This document shows positions 1 through 6,563 of a stretch of DNA of 13,215 nt, one piece after another. The stretch's first letter is position 1. Every line of letters starts with the position of its first letter. The DNA is from JAWBOW01 sp038825775. Lineage in GTDB: Archaea > Nanobdellota > Nanobdellia > Woesearchaeales > WAPY01. The stretch is taken from assembly GCA_038825775.1 (NCBI GenBank), contig JAWBOW010000028.1:1-13215 (forward strand), written 5' to 3'. Position numbers and translations under genes: made by a program. Under the pieces are notes generated by a model. The model did no database searches. It worked only from the letters and a program-made list of their open reading frames with translations, and was not told the DNA's origin.

Positions 1-42
1 ATTCTTACCCTTTTATCCTTTATAATTTAATATTTTAATTTT

Positions 43-576
43 TCAACGGAATATCCTTCTAGCAATTTTTAACCTCTCACTTACATTAGTTTTTGCTAAA
101 CTTGGCTCTTCAATCTTTCCGATATAATTCATTAACTCCCATTGTGTTATTCCTAAAATTGAAGCGGTTCTAGCTATTGAAATTCCATGATAATAAAGTT
201 TTGCTCCTTTCTTTATCTTTGCCTTTTCAATCACTTCTTGCACATAAATCTTTAATTGCGAGTCAATTCTTGATATTTCTGAGAAAATCTCTTTTATTAT
301 CTTTCTATAAAACTCAATGTTCTGTTTTATTAGTTGTAATTTTGCAAACTCTAATTTCTTTTCAAACAAACTTTGATTTTCAAAGCCACGCTCCAATATC
401 TTTGATAGTGCATAAATCAGAACTGCAATTGTTATTGAATCCTCGTCTTGGAATATGCTTGCGTTGTGTATTGTGTGGTCACTTATCTCTTTTAATTTCA
501 AAACATCCTTTTGTCTTAAAGCACTTATAGAATCCTCTATAATCTTTATGTTATCATTCCTTATTATCTCGTTCAT
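43..576 (-). CDS. Unknown archaeal protein with C-terminal HTH-like segment
   Basis: I do not recognise this 177-residue protein as a named family. It is predicted to be soluble and mostly helical, with no signal peptide or membrane segment. The N-terminal half (about residues 10-62) holds a conserved-looking helical region with a His/Asn/Asp/Glu-rich turn (HTIHNASIFQDED, 34-46). The middle (70-125) is charged and probably coiled. Residues 131-153 (GISIARTASILGITQWEL...) read like a helix-turn-helix: a helix, a Gly turn, then a recognition-like helix. This suggests nucleic-acid binding, as inference only. The ATG at 576 is supported by a GAGGTG ribosome-binding site (579-584) two bases upstream. 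It sits 14 bp after the dipeptidase gene stop, so it is the third gene of the lgt unit. A regulator or antitoxin-like protein is possible. Confidence 0.75.
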   Translation of the reverse strand: MNEIIRNDNIKIIEDSISALRQKDVLKLKEISDHTIHNASIFQDEDSITIAVLIYALSKILERGFENQSLFEKKLEFAKLQLIKQNIEFYRKIIKEIFSEISRIDSQLKIYVQEVIEKAKIKKGAKLYYHGISIARTASILGITQWELMNYIGKIEEPSLAKTNVSERLKIARRIFR

Positions 577-590
577 AACACCTCTTTTTT

Positions 591-1373
591 TTAATTAATT
601 CCTTTCTTGTTTTCCTCCATTATTTTTATTCTTTTAAGTTTTTTATTTCTTTTCCTTTTATATTTTTTTGGTTTTATAACCTTTTTGTGCTCGTAAATGC
701 TTTTGACATCAATGTTTAAGATTCCATAAATTGCCCTTTTCTTTTTACAAATAGCAGCCCAATACCTATCACCATAAGACCAATGCCACCACTCAGCATA
801 ATAATTTACAAAACCTGCTTTTCTCATAACCCTTACTAATAATCTCCTGTTAATTCTTGCTTCTTTTGAAATTCTTTTAGAATTTGTGTATGAAAGTTTG
901 TTTGTTTCGTTAACCTTTGTTCCCATATCAAGTTCTTTATTATCAGGCCCAACAATTGTTACATCAACAGCACCGCCTGTTGCGTGTGGTGGGTATTTAA
1001 AAGCAGAAGCAACAAATTTTTCTGTCATTTCCTTAATCTTTTTATTGTCTAGTTCAGGATATTTTTTTCTGAGCATCTTATAGTGTGAGACGAATAATTT
1101 TCTCTGGGTTAATAAAGTTCTATACCCCTCATAAATCTTTAATCTGTAACCCTTTGGCAGTAATCTTTGAGCTTTTAACAATCTCTTTGCAACTCCCTTT
1201 CTTACATAACAAACATCCTCTGGAATTCCCTCTTCTTTCCTAATTTCAGGATCCAAACTTATAATAATGTTTTTAGAATAATTCTTTAGATTAACAAGTT
1301 TTTCTCCACACTCAACAACAGGAATTTTTTTCAAGATTTCTTCCAAATTCCTCTTTTTTTTCTTATCGCTCAT
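591..1373 (-). CDS. D-alanyl-D-alanine dipeptidase-like zinc peptidase (VanX/DdpX, M15D)
   Basis: This is a 260-residue zinc metallopeptidase of the VanX/DdpX family, which hydrolyses D-Ala-D-Ala in the cytoplasm. All key residues are visible: the substrate-binding Arg in YEGYR (81-85), the zinc ligands His130 and Asp137 in PHATGGAVD, and the catalytic Glu194 with zinc ligand His197 in EWWHW. Spacings (Arg to His 45, His to Asp 7, Glu to His 3) match what I recall for Enterococcus VanX (Arg71, His116, Asp123, Glu181, His184). It is longer than VanX (about 200 residues) because of a Lys/Arg-rich tail after residue 215. There is no signal peptide. The start lies 2 bp after the lgt stop, so translation is probably coupled. 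Archaea lack D-Ala-based peptidoglycan, so the true substrate may be scavenged bacterial dipeptides or another D,D- or L,D-peptide. Family assignment is firm; substrate is inferred. Confidence 0.88.
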   Translation of the reverse strand: MSDKKKKRNLEEILKKIPVVECGEKLVNLKNYSKNIIISLDPEIRKEEGIPEDVCYVRKGVAKRLLKAQRLLPKGYRLKIYEGYRTLLTQRKLFVSHYKMLRKKYPELDNKKIKEMTEKFVASAFKYPPHATGGAVDVTIVGPDNKELDMGTKVNETNKLSYTNSKRISKEARINRRLLVRVMRKAGFVNYYAEWWHWSYGDRYWAAICKKKRAIYGILNIDVKSIYEHKKVIKPKKYKRKRNKKLKRIKIMEENKKGIN

Positions 1374-1375
1374 CT

Positions 1376-2164
1376 TTAATTTTTTCTTTTTTTCTTAATA
1401 TTTTGTTTTATTCTTTGTTTTTTAAAGAGTAAAAAGATACTTATCATGATGATAAACAAGCACAAAATTTGGGTTTGTGTTAGTCCTAGCAGAATTATTT
1501 TTTCTTCTCTGAAAAACTCCATAAAAAACCTTACGATGCTGTAAAGTATTAAGTATAATAGAAATCTTGCTCCTGAGAAGAGTTTTATATTTAAAGAGAA
1601 TATTCTGAGTTGTTTTTTATCTTTTGTTTTGTAAAGAAGCAAAAACACAATTAAGTTTAATATTGACTCGTAAATTTGAACAGGATGTCTTGTTGTTCCT
1701 AAATACTCAATTCCAAAAAACAATTTTGTTGGCCTTCCATAACAACAACCGTTCAAGAAACAACCAATCCTTCCAAAAGCTTGAACTATTGGAATGAAGA
1801 TTGCATAAATGTCCAAGTATTTTTTAAAATCAATCCTACTGATTTTAAAATAAATAATAAATCCTAAAAGCCCAAAGAATAAAGCCCCAAAAAAACTCAG
1901 ACCACCGCCTTGAAAATTAATCATCTCAATTGGTTTTTGCAAAAAATGATTTAGATTCAAAATAACATACAATAATCTTGCCCCGATTATTGAGCAAATA
2001 AATGTTATTAAGAAAGAATTAAGTATTTCTTCAAACTCTTTTTTGTATAACTTTCTTGCTGTTAAAAGAGCAACTAATATTCCCAAACTAACAAAAAAAC
2101 CCCAAGAATAAATTCTTATTCCAAAAATATTGAATAAAACCCTTACAGGATAATAATTTATCAT
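1376..2164 (-). CDS. lgt: Lgt-like prolipoprotein diacylglyceryl transferase
   Basis: A 262-residue polytopic membrane protein of the Lgt family, which moves a diacylglyceryl group from a phospholipid to the lipobox cysteine of exported prolipoproteins. Family blocks in order: WGFFVSLGIL (21-30), GARLLYVI (61-68), GGGLSFFGA (86-94), the signature GRIGCFLNGCCYGRP (131-145), HPVQIYE (160-166), and the RFFMEFFRE segment (212-220) holding the late Arg/Glu pair. Six or seven hydrophobic spans are visible. Compared with E. coli Lgt as I remember it, His103 aligns with Phe92, Asn146 with Cys135 and Glu151 with Cys140; the Cys-rich signature resembles a variant common in anaerobic bacteria. It is the first gene of the unit with the dipeptidase, with a TATA-like box 27 bp from the ATG. 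Canonical Lgt is not general in archaea, so acquisition from bacteria is likely (inference). Confidence 0.9.
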   Translation of the reverse strand: MINYYPVRVLFNIFGIRIYSWGFFVSLGILVALLTARKLYKKEFEEILNSFLITFICSIIGARLLYVILNLNHFLQKPIEMINFQGGGLSFFGALFFGLLGFIIYFKISRIDFKKYLDIYAIFIPIVQAFGRIGCFLNGCCYGRPTKLFFGIEYLGTTRHPVQIYESILNLIVFLLLYKTKDKKQLRIFSLNIKLFSGARFLLYLILYSIVRFFMEFFREEKIILLGLTQTQILCLFIIMISIFLLFKKQRIKQNIKKKRKN

Positions 2165-2186
2165 AGCACAAAAAAATTTTTTAATC

Positions 2187-2195
2187 TTTATAAAA
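2187..2195 (-). promoter_or_regulatory. TATA-like box of lgt, probably leaderless
   Basis: The minus strand reads TTTTATAAA, centred about 27 bp from the lgt ATG at 2164. No ribosome-binding site lies between. In archaea transcription starts about 25 bp from the TATA centre, so the message should begin at or next to the start codon. Confidence 0.6.
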
Positions 2196-2224
2196 TTTTG
2201 TTTTTCTTGAAAAGTTTAAAAAAA

Positions 2225-2232
2225 TTTATAAA
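2225..2232 (+). promoter_or_regulatory. TATA box of tpiA, probably leaderless
   Basis: TTTATAAA is preceded by an A-rich segment fitting a BRE and is centred about 27 bp from the tpiA ATG at 2256. There is no clear Shine-Dalgarno sequence before the start, so a leaderless transcript is expected. It is separated from the divergent lgt box by only about 37 bp, centre to centre. Confidence 0.65.
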
Positions 2233-2255
2233 CCATTATTTGTTAAGGGTTTTTT

Positions 2256-2948
2256 ATGGTAAAGATTGATAAGAGATTTCTAATAATCAACTTCAAAAAC
2301 TACGAGCAAGGGATTGGCTTGAATGCTGAGAAGCTCGCAATTTTAGTTGAGAATTATTCAAAAAATTTTCGCAAGAAATTGAATTTAGAGGTTTTTATTG
2401 CTGTTAATCCAGCAGATGTTTTTAGAGTTGCTTCAAAGACAAAACTAAAAGTTTTTAGTGTTGCAGAACCATTAACTTATGGAAGGAATACTGGTTTTGT
2501 TATTCCAGAAGCCCTAAAACAAAACAATTGTTCTGGACTATTAATAAATCATTCTGAGCATAAGATTAGTTATGATGGTATAAAATTTTTAGTTAATGCT
2601 TGCAAAAAACTAAGAATGATTTCATTAGTTTGTGTTCCAAATGTTTATGAATTAAAGAAAGTTTTAGAGTTAACTCCTGATTTTATTGCTTTAGAACCCC
2701 CAGAATTAATTGAAGGGGATGTTTCTGTTTCAAATGCAAAGCCAGAAATAATTTCACAGGCAGTTAAAATAATTAATTCTAAAAAAGCAAGAACAATATT
2801 GCTTTGTGGTGCTGGTGTTAAAAACAAGGAAGATGTTAAAAAAGCATTAGAACTTGGCACAAAAGGTGTTTTGGTTGCTTCTGGATTGTTAAAAGCAAAT
2901 AACAAGAAAAAAGAACTTCTTGATTTAATAAAAGGTTTTGAACTTTAA
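2256..2948 (+). CDS. tpiA: Triosephosphate isomerase, archaeal short type
   Basis: Interconverts dihydroxyacetone phosphate and glyceraldehyde 3-phosphate in central carbon metabolism. The 230-residue length matches archaeal TIM rather than the 250-residue bacterial/eukaryotic form. Visible residues: the substrate-binding NFKNY (12-16, catalytic Lys14), the electrophilic His in NHSEH (His99), the catalytic base in ALEPPELIEG (Glu147), and the phosphate-binding CGAGV (184-188) and GVLVASGLLKA (204-214). The active-site loop after Glu147 is intact, so the enzyme should be active. The gene stands alone, divergent from lgt and convergent with the exported-protein unit. Its stop codon overlaps that of the convergent gene in a shared TTAA. 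Confidence 0.96.
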   Translation: MVKIDKRFLIINFKNYEQGIGLNAEKLAILVENYSKNFRKKLNLEVFIAVNPADVFRVASKTKLKVFSVAEPLTYGRNTGFVIPEALKQNNCSGLLINHSEHKISYDGIKFLVNACKKLRMISLVCVPNVYELKKVLELTPDFIALEPPELIEGDVSVSNAKPEIISQAVKIINSKKARTILLCGAGVKNKEDVKKALELGTKGVLVASGLLKANNKKKELLDLIKGFEL

Positions 2949-3484
2949 ACCACAATTGCATAAATTATTTCGTTACCATAATCCTTTTCTTCTCCATTAT
3001 CATCAACATACTTTACTTCTATCTTTATCGTGTAAGTTCCTCTAACACTTCCAAGAGTTGGTTGAACTGCTATTGCAACCCTTTGATTATCATAACCATT
3101 TATTTCATACTCTTTCTTTGGAACTAAATGTTTTATTTTACTATAATCGTCTATAGGATCTTTGTTTGGTTTAAAACCATTTTTTACTTGAACATTTATA
3201 AGAAATTTCTTTTTGCTTGCAAAATGATTTTGGATGTTTAATGTATAAACAGCATACTTTCCAACAGGAATTTCTTTCCTGTTAGTTCCAACACAAACTC
3301 TTTGAGAACTATCGCAAAGAATGTTTTCAATTTGCTTTTCAAAATTTTCAACAGGCATCTTTGTAATGTCCTCACTATTTCTAAAAACATTCCTCAAAAA
3401 ATAAATTCCCATGCTAAGTATTGTTATTGAAAGTATTAAAGTCACTAAAAAACTTGTTGACAATTCAAAACCCTTCTTTTTCAT
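2945..3484 (-). CDS. Exported pilin-like protein with one N-terminal membrane helix, unknown
   Basis: I do not recognise a named family for this 179-residue protein. Its N-terminus is a short basic KKKG followed by FELS and a hydrophobic helix (about 10-30). KKKG-FELS resembles a class III (type IV pilin-like) signal with processing after the Gly, although no Glu stands at +5. The remainder (about 70-179) is predicted beta-rich and extracellular: it contains KYAVYTLNIQN (76-86) and GTYTIKIEVKYVDDNGEE (149-166), typical of Ig-like or COG1470-type surface domains. Cys57 and Cys64 could pair. The ATG is supported by a GAGGTG site at 3490-3495, five bases away. It is the last gene of a three-gene unit of membrane or exported proteins. 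Pilus-like or surface-structure subunit is a guess from the N-terminus. Confidence 0.75.
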   Translation of the reverse strand: MKKKGFELSTSFLVTLILSITILSMGIYFLRNVFRNSEDITKMPVENFEKQIENILCDSSQRVCVGTNRKEIPVGKYAVYTLNIQNHFASKKKFLINVQVKNGFKPNKDPIDDYSKIKHLVPKKEYEINGYDNQRVAIAVQPTLGSVRGTYTIKIEVKYVDDNGEEKDYGNEIIYAIVV

Positions 3485-3498
3485 AAAAACACCTCAAT

Positions 3499-3708
3499 TC
3501 AGAATTTATAAACACTAAAAAATATTGTCCAAAACAAGATTAATGTTATGCCTCCAATAAGCACTAAATAATAACCTGCTAGTTCTGATTTTTCAAATAA
3601 CTTGTAAATGCCAACACCCATTATTATAAAACCAAACCACAATAACTTGTTTAATAAAAAACTAATTATTCTGAATTTCTGCTCAAAACTAAGTTTTTTC
3701 CTCAACAT
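3499..3708 (-). CDS. Small two-TM membrane protein, unknown
   Basis: A 69-residue protein with a basic N-terminus (MLRKKLSFEQKFR) and two hydrophobic helices, about residues 17-37 and 44-66, separated by a short charged loop (KLFEKSEL). No family is recognised. It lies 26 bp after the upstream exported-protein gene and 14 bp before the pilin-like gene, all on the minus strand. That spacing suggests co-transcription and perhaps a role in assembling or anchoring the two exported neighbours. No good ribosome-binding site precedes its ATG; a T/A-rich stretch does, so an internal promoter is possible. Confidence 0.68.
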   Translation of the reverse strand: MLRKKLSFEQKFRIISFLLNKLLWFGFIIMGVGIYKLFEKSELAGYYLVLIGGITLILFWTIFFSVYKF

Positions 3709-3734
3709 TTTAAAAAATAGAATTTTAAAAATTT

Positions 3735-4328
3735 TTATTCTACCATTATTGTGAATCTTTTATCAGCGTATTCTACTACATTTTGTGTTTGTGTTGGGTC
3801 TTTTATTATAAAACCACAATAATATGTTCCTTCAGAAGCATCTCTTGCAACTCTTATTTCTAAATTAAGAACAACTGTTTCTCCTTTTTTAATGAAATAG
3901 CTTTTTAGTGTTTTAAAACTTATTTTTTTAAAGTTTGGATTGTCTGCTGTTGAAGCATAACAAGTTATAACAGAATCATCTTTATTCCAATCCCCTGTTT
4001 CATTAATCTTTCCAGTTCCCATTAATATAAAATTTTTATCTTCATTAAATTCGTTCTTTACAGCAAAAGGTATCATTTTTTTATCTCCTCTTTTTATTGC
4101 CATTTCATTAATTCCTAAAGTTAATCTTGCGTTTGCTTTTGCAAGCTCTTCACTTGATATCATTAAAGATTCTTCAAGAACAAATTCTGTTGGCTCACAA
4201 CAAACAGGGGTTAAAACTCTTTTTATAAAATAAGCTAGTAAAGAAAGAACTATTATTGCAAACACTATTAATATTTTCTTCTTAACACTTAATTTTTTTA
4301 AACTTAATTTCTTATTCAATTCTGGCAT
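3735..4328 (-). CDS. Exported/anchored Ig-like domain protein, unknown
   Basis: A 197-residue protein with a very basic N-terminus (1-18), one membrane helix (about 19-36) and an outside-facing remainder. Residues 80-197 look like a beta-sandwich. The clearest piece is KKGETVVLNLEIRV followed by ARDASEGTYYCGFII, a pattern seen in NEW3/COG1470-like Ig domains of surface proteins. A Cys pair follows the membrane segment (43-44), and Cys123 and Cys171 could form a disulfide. The Cys pair does not form a lipobox. It is the first gene of the exported-protein unit and divergent from rpl10e across about 115 bp. A TATA-like TTTTAATA lies at 4359-4366. The sequence before the start (AAGTGTT) is only a weak ribosome-binding site. 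Function unknown; surface attachment or pilus accessory role is speculative. Confidence 0.75.
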   Translation of the reverse strand: MPELNKKLSLKKLSVKKKILIVFAIIVLSLLAYFIKRVLTPVCCEPTEFVLEESLMISSEELAKANARLTLGINEMAIKRGDKKMIPFAVKNEFNEDKNFILMGTGKINETGDWNKDDSVITCYASTADNPNFKKISFKTLKSYFIKKGETVVLNLEIRVARDASEGTYYCGFIIKDPTQTQNVVEYADKRFTIMVE

Positions 4329-4411
4329 AACACTTATTTTTTTTAAAATTTTTTGTAGTATTAAAACTTTATCTTTTTATTTTAAAAATTCAATTGTCCT
4401 AAATAGAAAAC

Positions 4412-4419
4412 TTTAAAAA
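4412..4419 (+). promoter_or_regulatory. TATA-like box of rpl10e, probably leaderless
   Basis: TTTAAAAA, preceded by the BRE-like GAAAAC, is centred about 28 bp from the rpl10e ATG at 4444. No Shine-Dalgarno sequence is visible in between. Confidence 0.55.
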
Positions 4420-4443
4420 TCATTCATAGTTCCTATTCTGCTT

Positions 4444-4977
4444 ATGGCAAGATTGAGAAAAGCAATTGCTTATAGGAGGTTAGAAAGACCATACACTAGA
4501 ATCTCAAAGTACAGGCAAAAATCATTCATTAGGGGAAGGCCTCATCTTAAAATTGTTAAGTTCAACATGGGAAACCCAAAGAGAGAATTTCCAGTAAAAG
4601 TTTTGTTAAGATCAGACAAATCATTACAGATAAGGCAAGAAGCAATAGAATCGGCAAGACAATCAGCAAATAAGTTTTTGGAAGAAAAAGTTGGAAAACT
4701 AAACTACTTTTTTAGGGTTAGGATGTTTCCACATCATGTTTTAAGAGAAAACCCATTGGCAAGTGGTGCTGGTGCTGACAGGTTAAGCACTGGAATGCAG
4801 AAGGCATTTGGAAAACCAATAGGAATTGCTGCTCAAGTGAAAAAAGGTAAAATTTTGTTTGAGATTCAAGTTGATGAGAAAAATATTGAGTTAGCAAGAA
4901 CCGCTCTTAAAAAGGCAGTTTATAAACTTCCAATCTCTGGAATTATAGAGGTTAAGGGGAAATTAAAAGCCTCTTAA
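4444..4977 (+). CDS. rpl10e: Large-subunit ribosomal protein L10e (uL16)
   Basis: Archaeal/eukaryotic-type uL16, which binds 23S rRNA near the tRNA corridor of the large ribosomal subunit. The 177-residue length is normal. Characteristic segments: RKAIAYRRLERPYTRISKY near the N-terminus (5-23), FNMGNPKREFPVKVLL (40-55), the QIRQEAIESARQSANKFLEE helix (62-81), FRVRMFPHHVLRENPLASGAG (90-110) with the very conserved PHHVLREN core, ADRLSTGMQKAFGKPIG (111-127), and a basic C-terminus. It stands alone on the plus strand with its own promoter, divergent from the exported-protein unit. A T-rich repeat follows it and probably serves as terminator. Confidence 0.97.
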   Translation: MARLRKAIAYRRLERPYTRISKYRQKSFIRGRPHLKIVKFNMGNPKREFPVKVLLRSDKSLQIRQEAIESARQSANKFLEEKVGKLNYFFRVRMFPHHVLRENPLASGAGADRLSTGMQKAFGKPIGIAAQVKKGKILFEIQVDEKNIELARTALKKAVYKLPISGIIEVKGKLKAS

Positions 4978-4986
4978 AATTCTTTT

Positions 4987-5010
4987 TCAAAATTTTTATC
5001 AAAATTTTTA
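4987..5010 (+). terminator. T-rich 12-bp tandem repeat, likely rpl10e terminator
   Basis: TCAAAATTTTTA occurs twice in direct succession, starting about 10 bp after the rpl10e stop. Runs of T after a coding region are the usual archaeal termination signal. No hairpin is evident. Confidence 0.45.
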
Positions 5011-5021
5011 TAATACAAAAA

Positions 5022-5059
5022 TATTTAAACTAATAAAAATTTTTTTATGTTGAGAGGGG
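5022..5059 (+). promoter_or_regulatory. mscS promoter and ribosome-binding site
   Basis: TATTTAAA (5022-5029) is centred about 40 bp from the ATG at 5066, predicting a start site near 5051 and a leader of about 15 bases. That leader would contain GAGGGG (5054-5059), six bases before the ATG. An ATG at 5047 is in another frame and is rapidly stopped. Confidence 0.55.
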
Positions 5060-5065
5060 ATTTTT

Positions 5066-6088
5066 ATGTTGGTTAATGAATATGTTAACATTGGAAGTAA
5101 TTCATTAATAGTCCTTATTATTGGAATAGTCATAGGTTTGTTCTTGAAGAGAATTATTTATTCAATACTTAACAAGTTCAAGAGTTATGAGGTAGATTTT
5201 GCTCTAAAATACACTAAAAAAATCTGGTTTTTTTTGGTTCTAACAGCAATAAGTTATGCGTTGTCATTCACAGCAACAGCACTGCATTTTAAGAGTAGTA
5301 TTGTTAGAACAATAGATTCTCTAACAGTAATCTTTGCATTTTATGCTGCAATCTTATTTATTAATTCTTTATTACTGATTTGGTTTTATTTTATTGATTT
5401 GAGAGATAATGGTAAGAAGAGAATTCCTTCAAAATCAAGGTATGATGTTGTTATTAAGATCGTTGATGGTGTTTTGTGGTTTATCTGTTTTATACTAATA
5501 CTGAACATTTGGGGTATTAAGATAACTGCTTTTCTCACAGGACTTGGAATTGCAGGAATTGTAGTTGGTCTAGCACTACAAAATACTCTTGGGGATTTCT
5601 TCAGCGGAATTGCTTTGATGGGTGATCATCCCTTTAAGATTGGGGATGTTATTGAAGTTGATAATGTTTTTGGAATTGTTTATGATATAAGTTTTAGGAG
5701 TGTTAAGATAAAAACTTATGATAATGAAATAGTTACCCTGCCAAATTCTAAAATTGCTTCTTCAAAAATAATAAACCACACTGCACTAACTCCAAGAAGG
5801 TTTTTTATTGATTTTAGTGTTGAGTATGGAAGTGATGTTGATAAGGTTAAAAAAATTGCTTTGAAATCATTACAAGGAATTCCTGAAATTCTAAAAGATC
5901 CGGAGCCGTTTGTTTATTTTTTGGATTTGGGAGAGTATGCTTTAAAGTTTAGAATTGCAGGTTGGGTTAAAACTTATGATGATTTGTGGAAAGTTCGGGA
6001 AAAGGTAAGGATTAATCTTTATAAAGAATTCAAAAAATCAGGAATAAAGTTTGCATTCCCAACAAAAACAATACATGTAAAAAAATAA
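5066..6088 (+). CDS. mscS: MscS-family small-conductance mechanosensitive channel
   Basis: A 340-residue membrane channel that opens on membrane tension and releases solutes during osmotic downshock. Hydrophobic helices lie at about 11-30, 50-72, 86-110 and 132-150. The pore helix follows, with the small-residue face GLGIAGIVVGLALQNTLGD (159-177) and FFSGIAL. The beta domain begins with HPFKIGDVIEVDNVFGIV (188-205) and continues through SFRSVKIKTYDNEIVTLPNS (209-228), the family's hallmark. It ends with an alpha/beta domain closing in FAFPTKTIHV, the usual MscS C-terminal strand. With four helices before the pore helix it is larger than E. coli MscS (286 residues). It has a promoter with ribosome-binding site and is followed 10 bp later by a zinc-protein gene, probably co-transcribed. 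Confidence 0.95.
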   Translation: MLVNEYVNIGSNSLIVLIIGIVIGLFLKRIIYSILNKFKSYEVDFALKYTKKIWFFLVLTAISYALSFTATALHFKSSIVRTIDSLTVIFAFYAAILFINSLLLIWFYFIDLRDNGKKRIPSKSRYDVVIKIVDGVLWFICFILILNIWGIKITAFLTGLGIAGIVVGLALQNTLGDFFSGIALMGDHPFKIGDVIEVDNVFGIVYDISFRSVKIKTYDNEIVTLPNSKIASSKIINHTALTPRRFFIDFSVEYGSDVDKVKKIALKSLQGIPEILKDPEPFVYFLDLGEYALKFRIAGWVKTYDDLWKVREKVRINLYKEFKKSGIKFAFPTKTIHVKK

Positions 6089-6098
6089 TAAGGCCTTT

Positions 6099-6422
6099 AT
6101 GGATAAAATATTTGTTGTAAAGAATGCTTGTCCTTTGTGCGGTAGTGATGTTTATGGAAATGATAATCTCAAATATTATTGTAAGAGATGCGATATTCTT
6201 TTCAGGAAGGAAAGCTTGAGAATCTTAAAGGAAGAGTTTGTTGGTTCAAAGGGTTCTATGAAATTTCACTCTCTAAACTGCACCTCTGTTAAAAAATTAT
6301 TAGACCATAATAAAGTATTTTTTAAGACAAAGGAAGATGCTCTAAAACAAGGATTTAAACCTTGTAATTTGTGCTTGAAGGGCAAAGAAGAAAAAATAAA
6401 AAAAGAAGAATTAAAAAATTAA
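6099..6422 (+). CDS. Zinc-ribbon protein with Ada-like/sunset-type Cys module
   Basis: A 107-residue soluble protein with two metal-binding modules. The N-terminal zinc ribbon has Cys11/Cys14 (CPLC) and Cys28/Cys31 (CKRC). The second module (about 47-92) reads FVGSKGSMKFHSLNCTS, then NKVFFKTKEDALKQGFKPC, NLC. That is the pattern of the small zinc module found in Ada N-terminal domains and appended to some secreted nucleases: G-S..FH...C...N.V.F....A...G..PC..C. Likely ligands are Cys61, Cys89 and Cys92, possibly His57. In Ada this fold binds DNA or takes methyl groups from it; whether that applies here is unknown. It follows mscS by 10 bp, so co-transcription is likely though a functional link is not obvious. 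The tail (94-107) is Lys/Glu-rich. Confidence 0.75.
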   Translation: MDKIFVVKNACPLCGSDVYGNDNLKYYCKRCDILFRKESLRILKEEFVGSKGSMKFHSLNCTSVKKLLDHNKVFFKTKEDALKQGFKPCNLCLKGKEEKIKKEELKN

Positions 6423-6563
6423 AAAAGATAGTTAGAATTTAGAACAAAAAAATTTATTTTGGTAGAATAATTAAGAAGAGTTTTTTGAAGAAAAATAAAA
6501 AATGAACAAATAAAAAAATTTGGTAAGAAAGAAATAGTAAAAATTTTTTTGTGGTGGTCTAAA

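Noticed and set aside
4195..4230. Possible lipobox (Val-Cys-Cys after a membrane helix) in the exported protein starting at 4328, which would make it an Lgt substrate.
   Set aside because: The residues before the Cys are LTPV and follow a charged KR, not the hydrophobic run ending in Leu-x-(Ala/Gly) that a lipobox needs.
4987..5010. Tandem TCAAAATTTTTA units as a possible CRISPR remnant or iteron.
   Set aside because: Only two abutting 12-bp copies of very low complexity, directly after a stop codon; a T-rich terminator explains them.
5047..5076. ATG at 5047 as an upstream start or leader peptide for mscS.
   Set aside because: It is out of frame with mscS, stops after nine codons, and overlaps the predicted transcription start.
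6423..6548. Intergenic stretch checked for a tRNA, C/D box RNA or small gene.
   Set aside because: It is nearly pure A/T with no stem-forming G+C segment, no paired C and D boxes, and only a three-codon frame.
6549..6563. TTG at 6549 as start of the NYN gene.
   Set aside because: It would translate the GGTGGT ribosome-binding site into WWSK; the ATG at 6564 follows that site and begins the family-like sequence.
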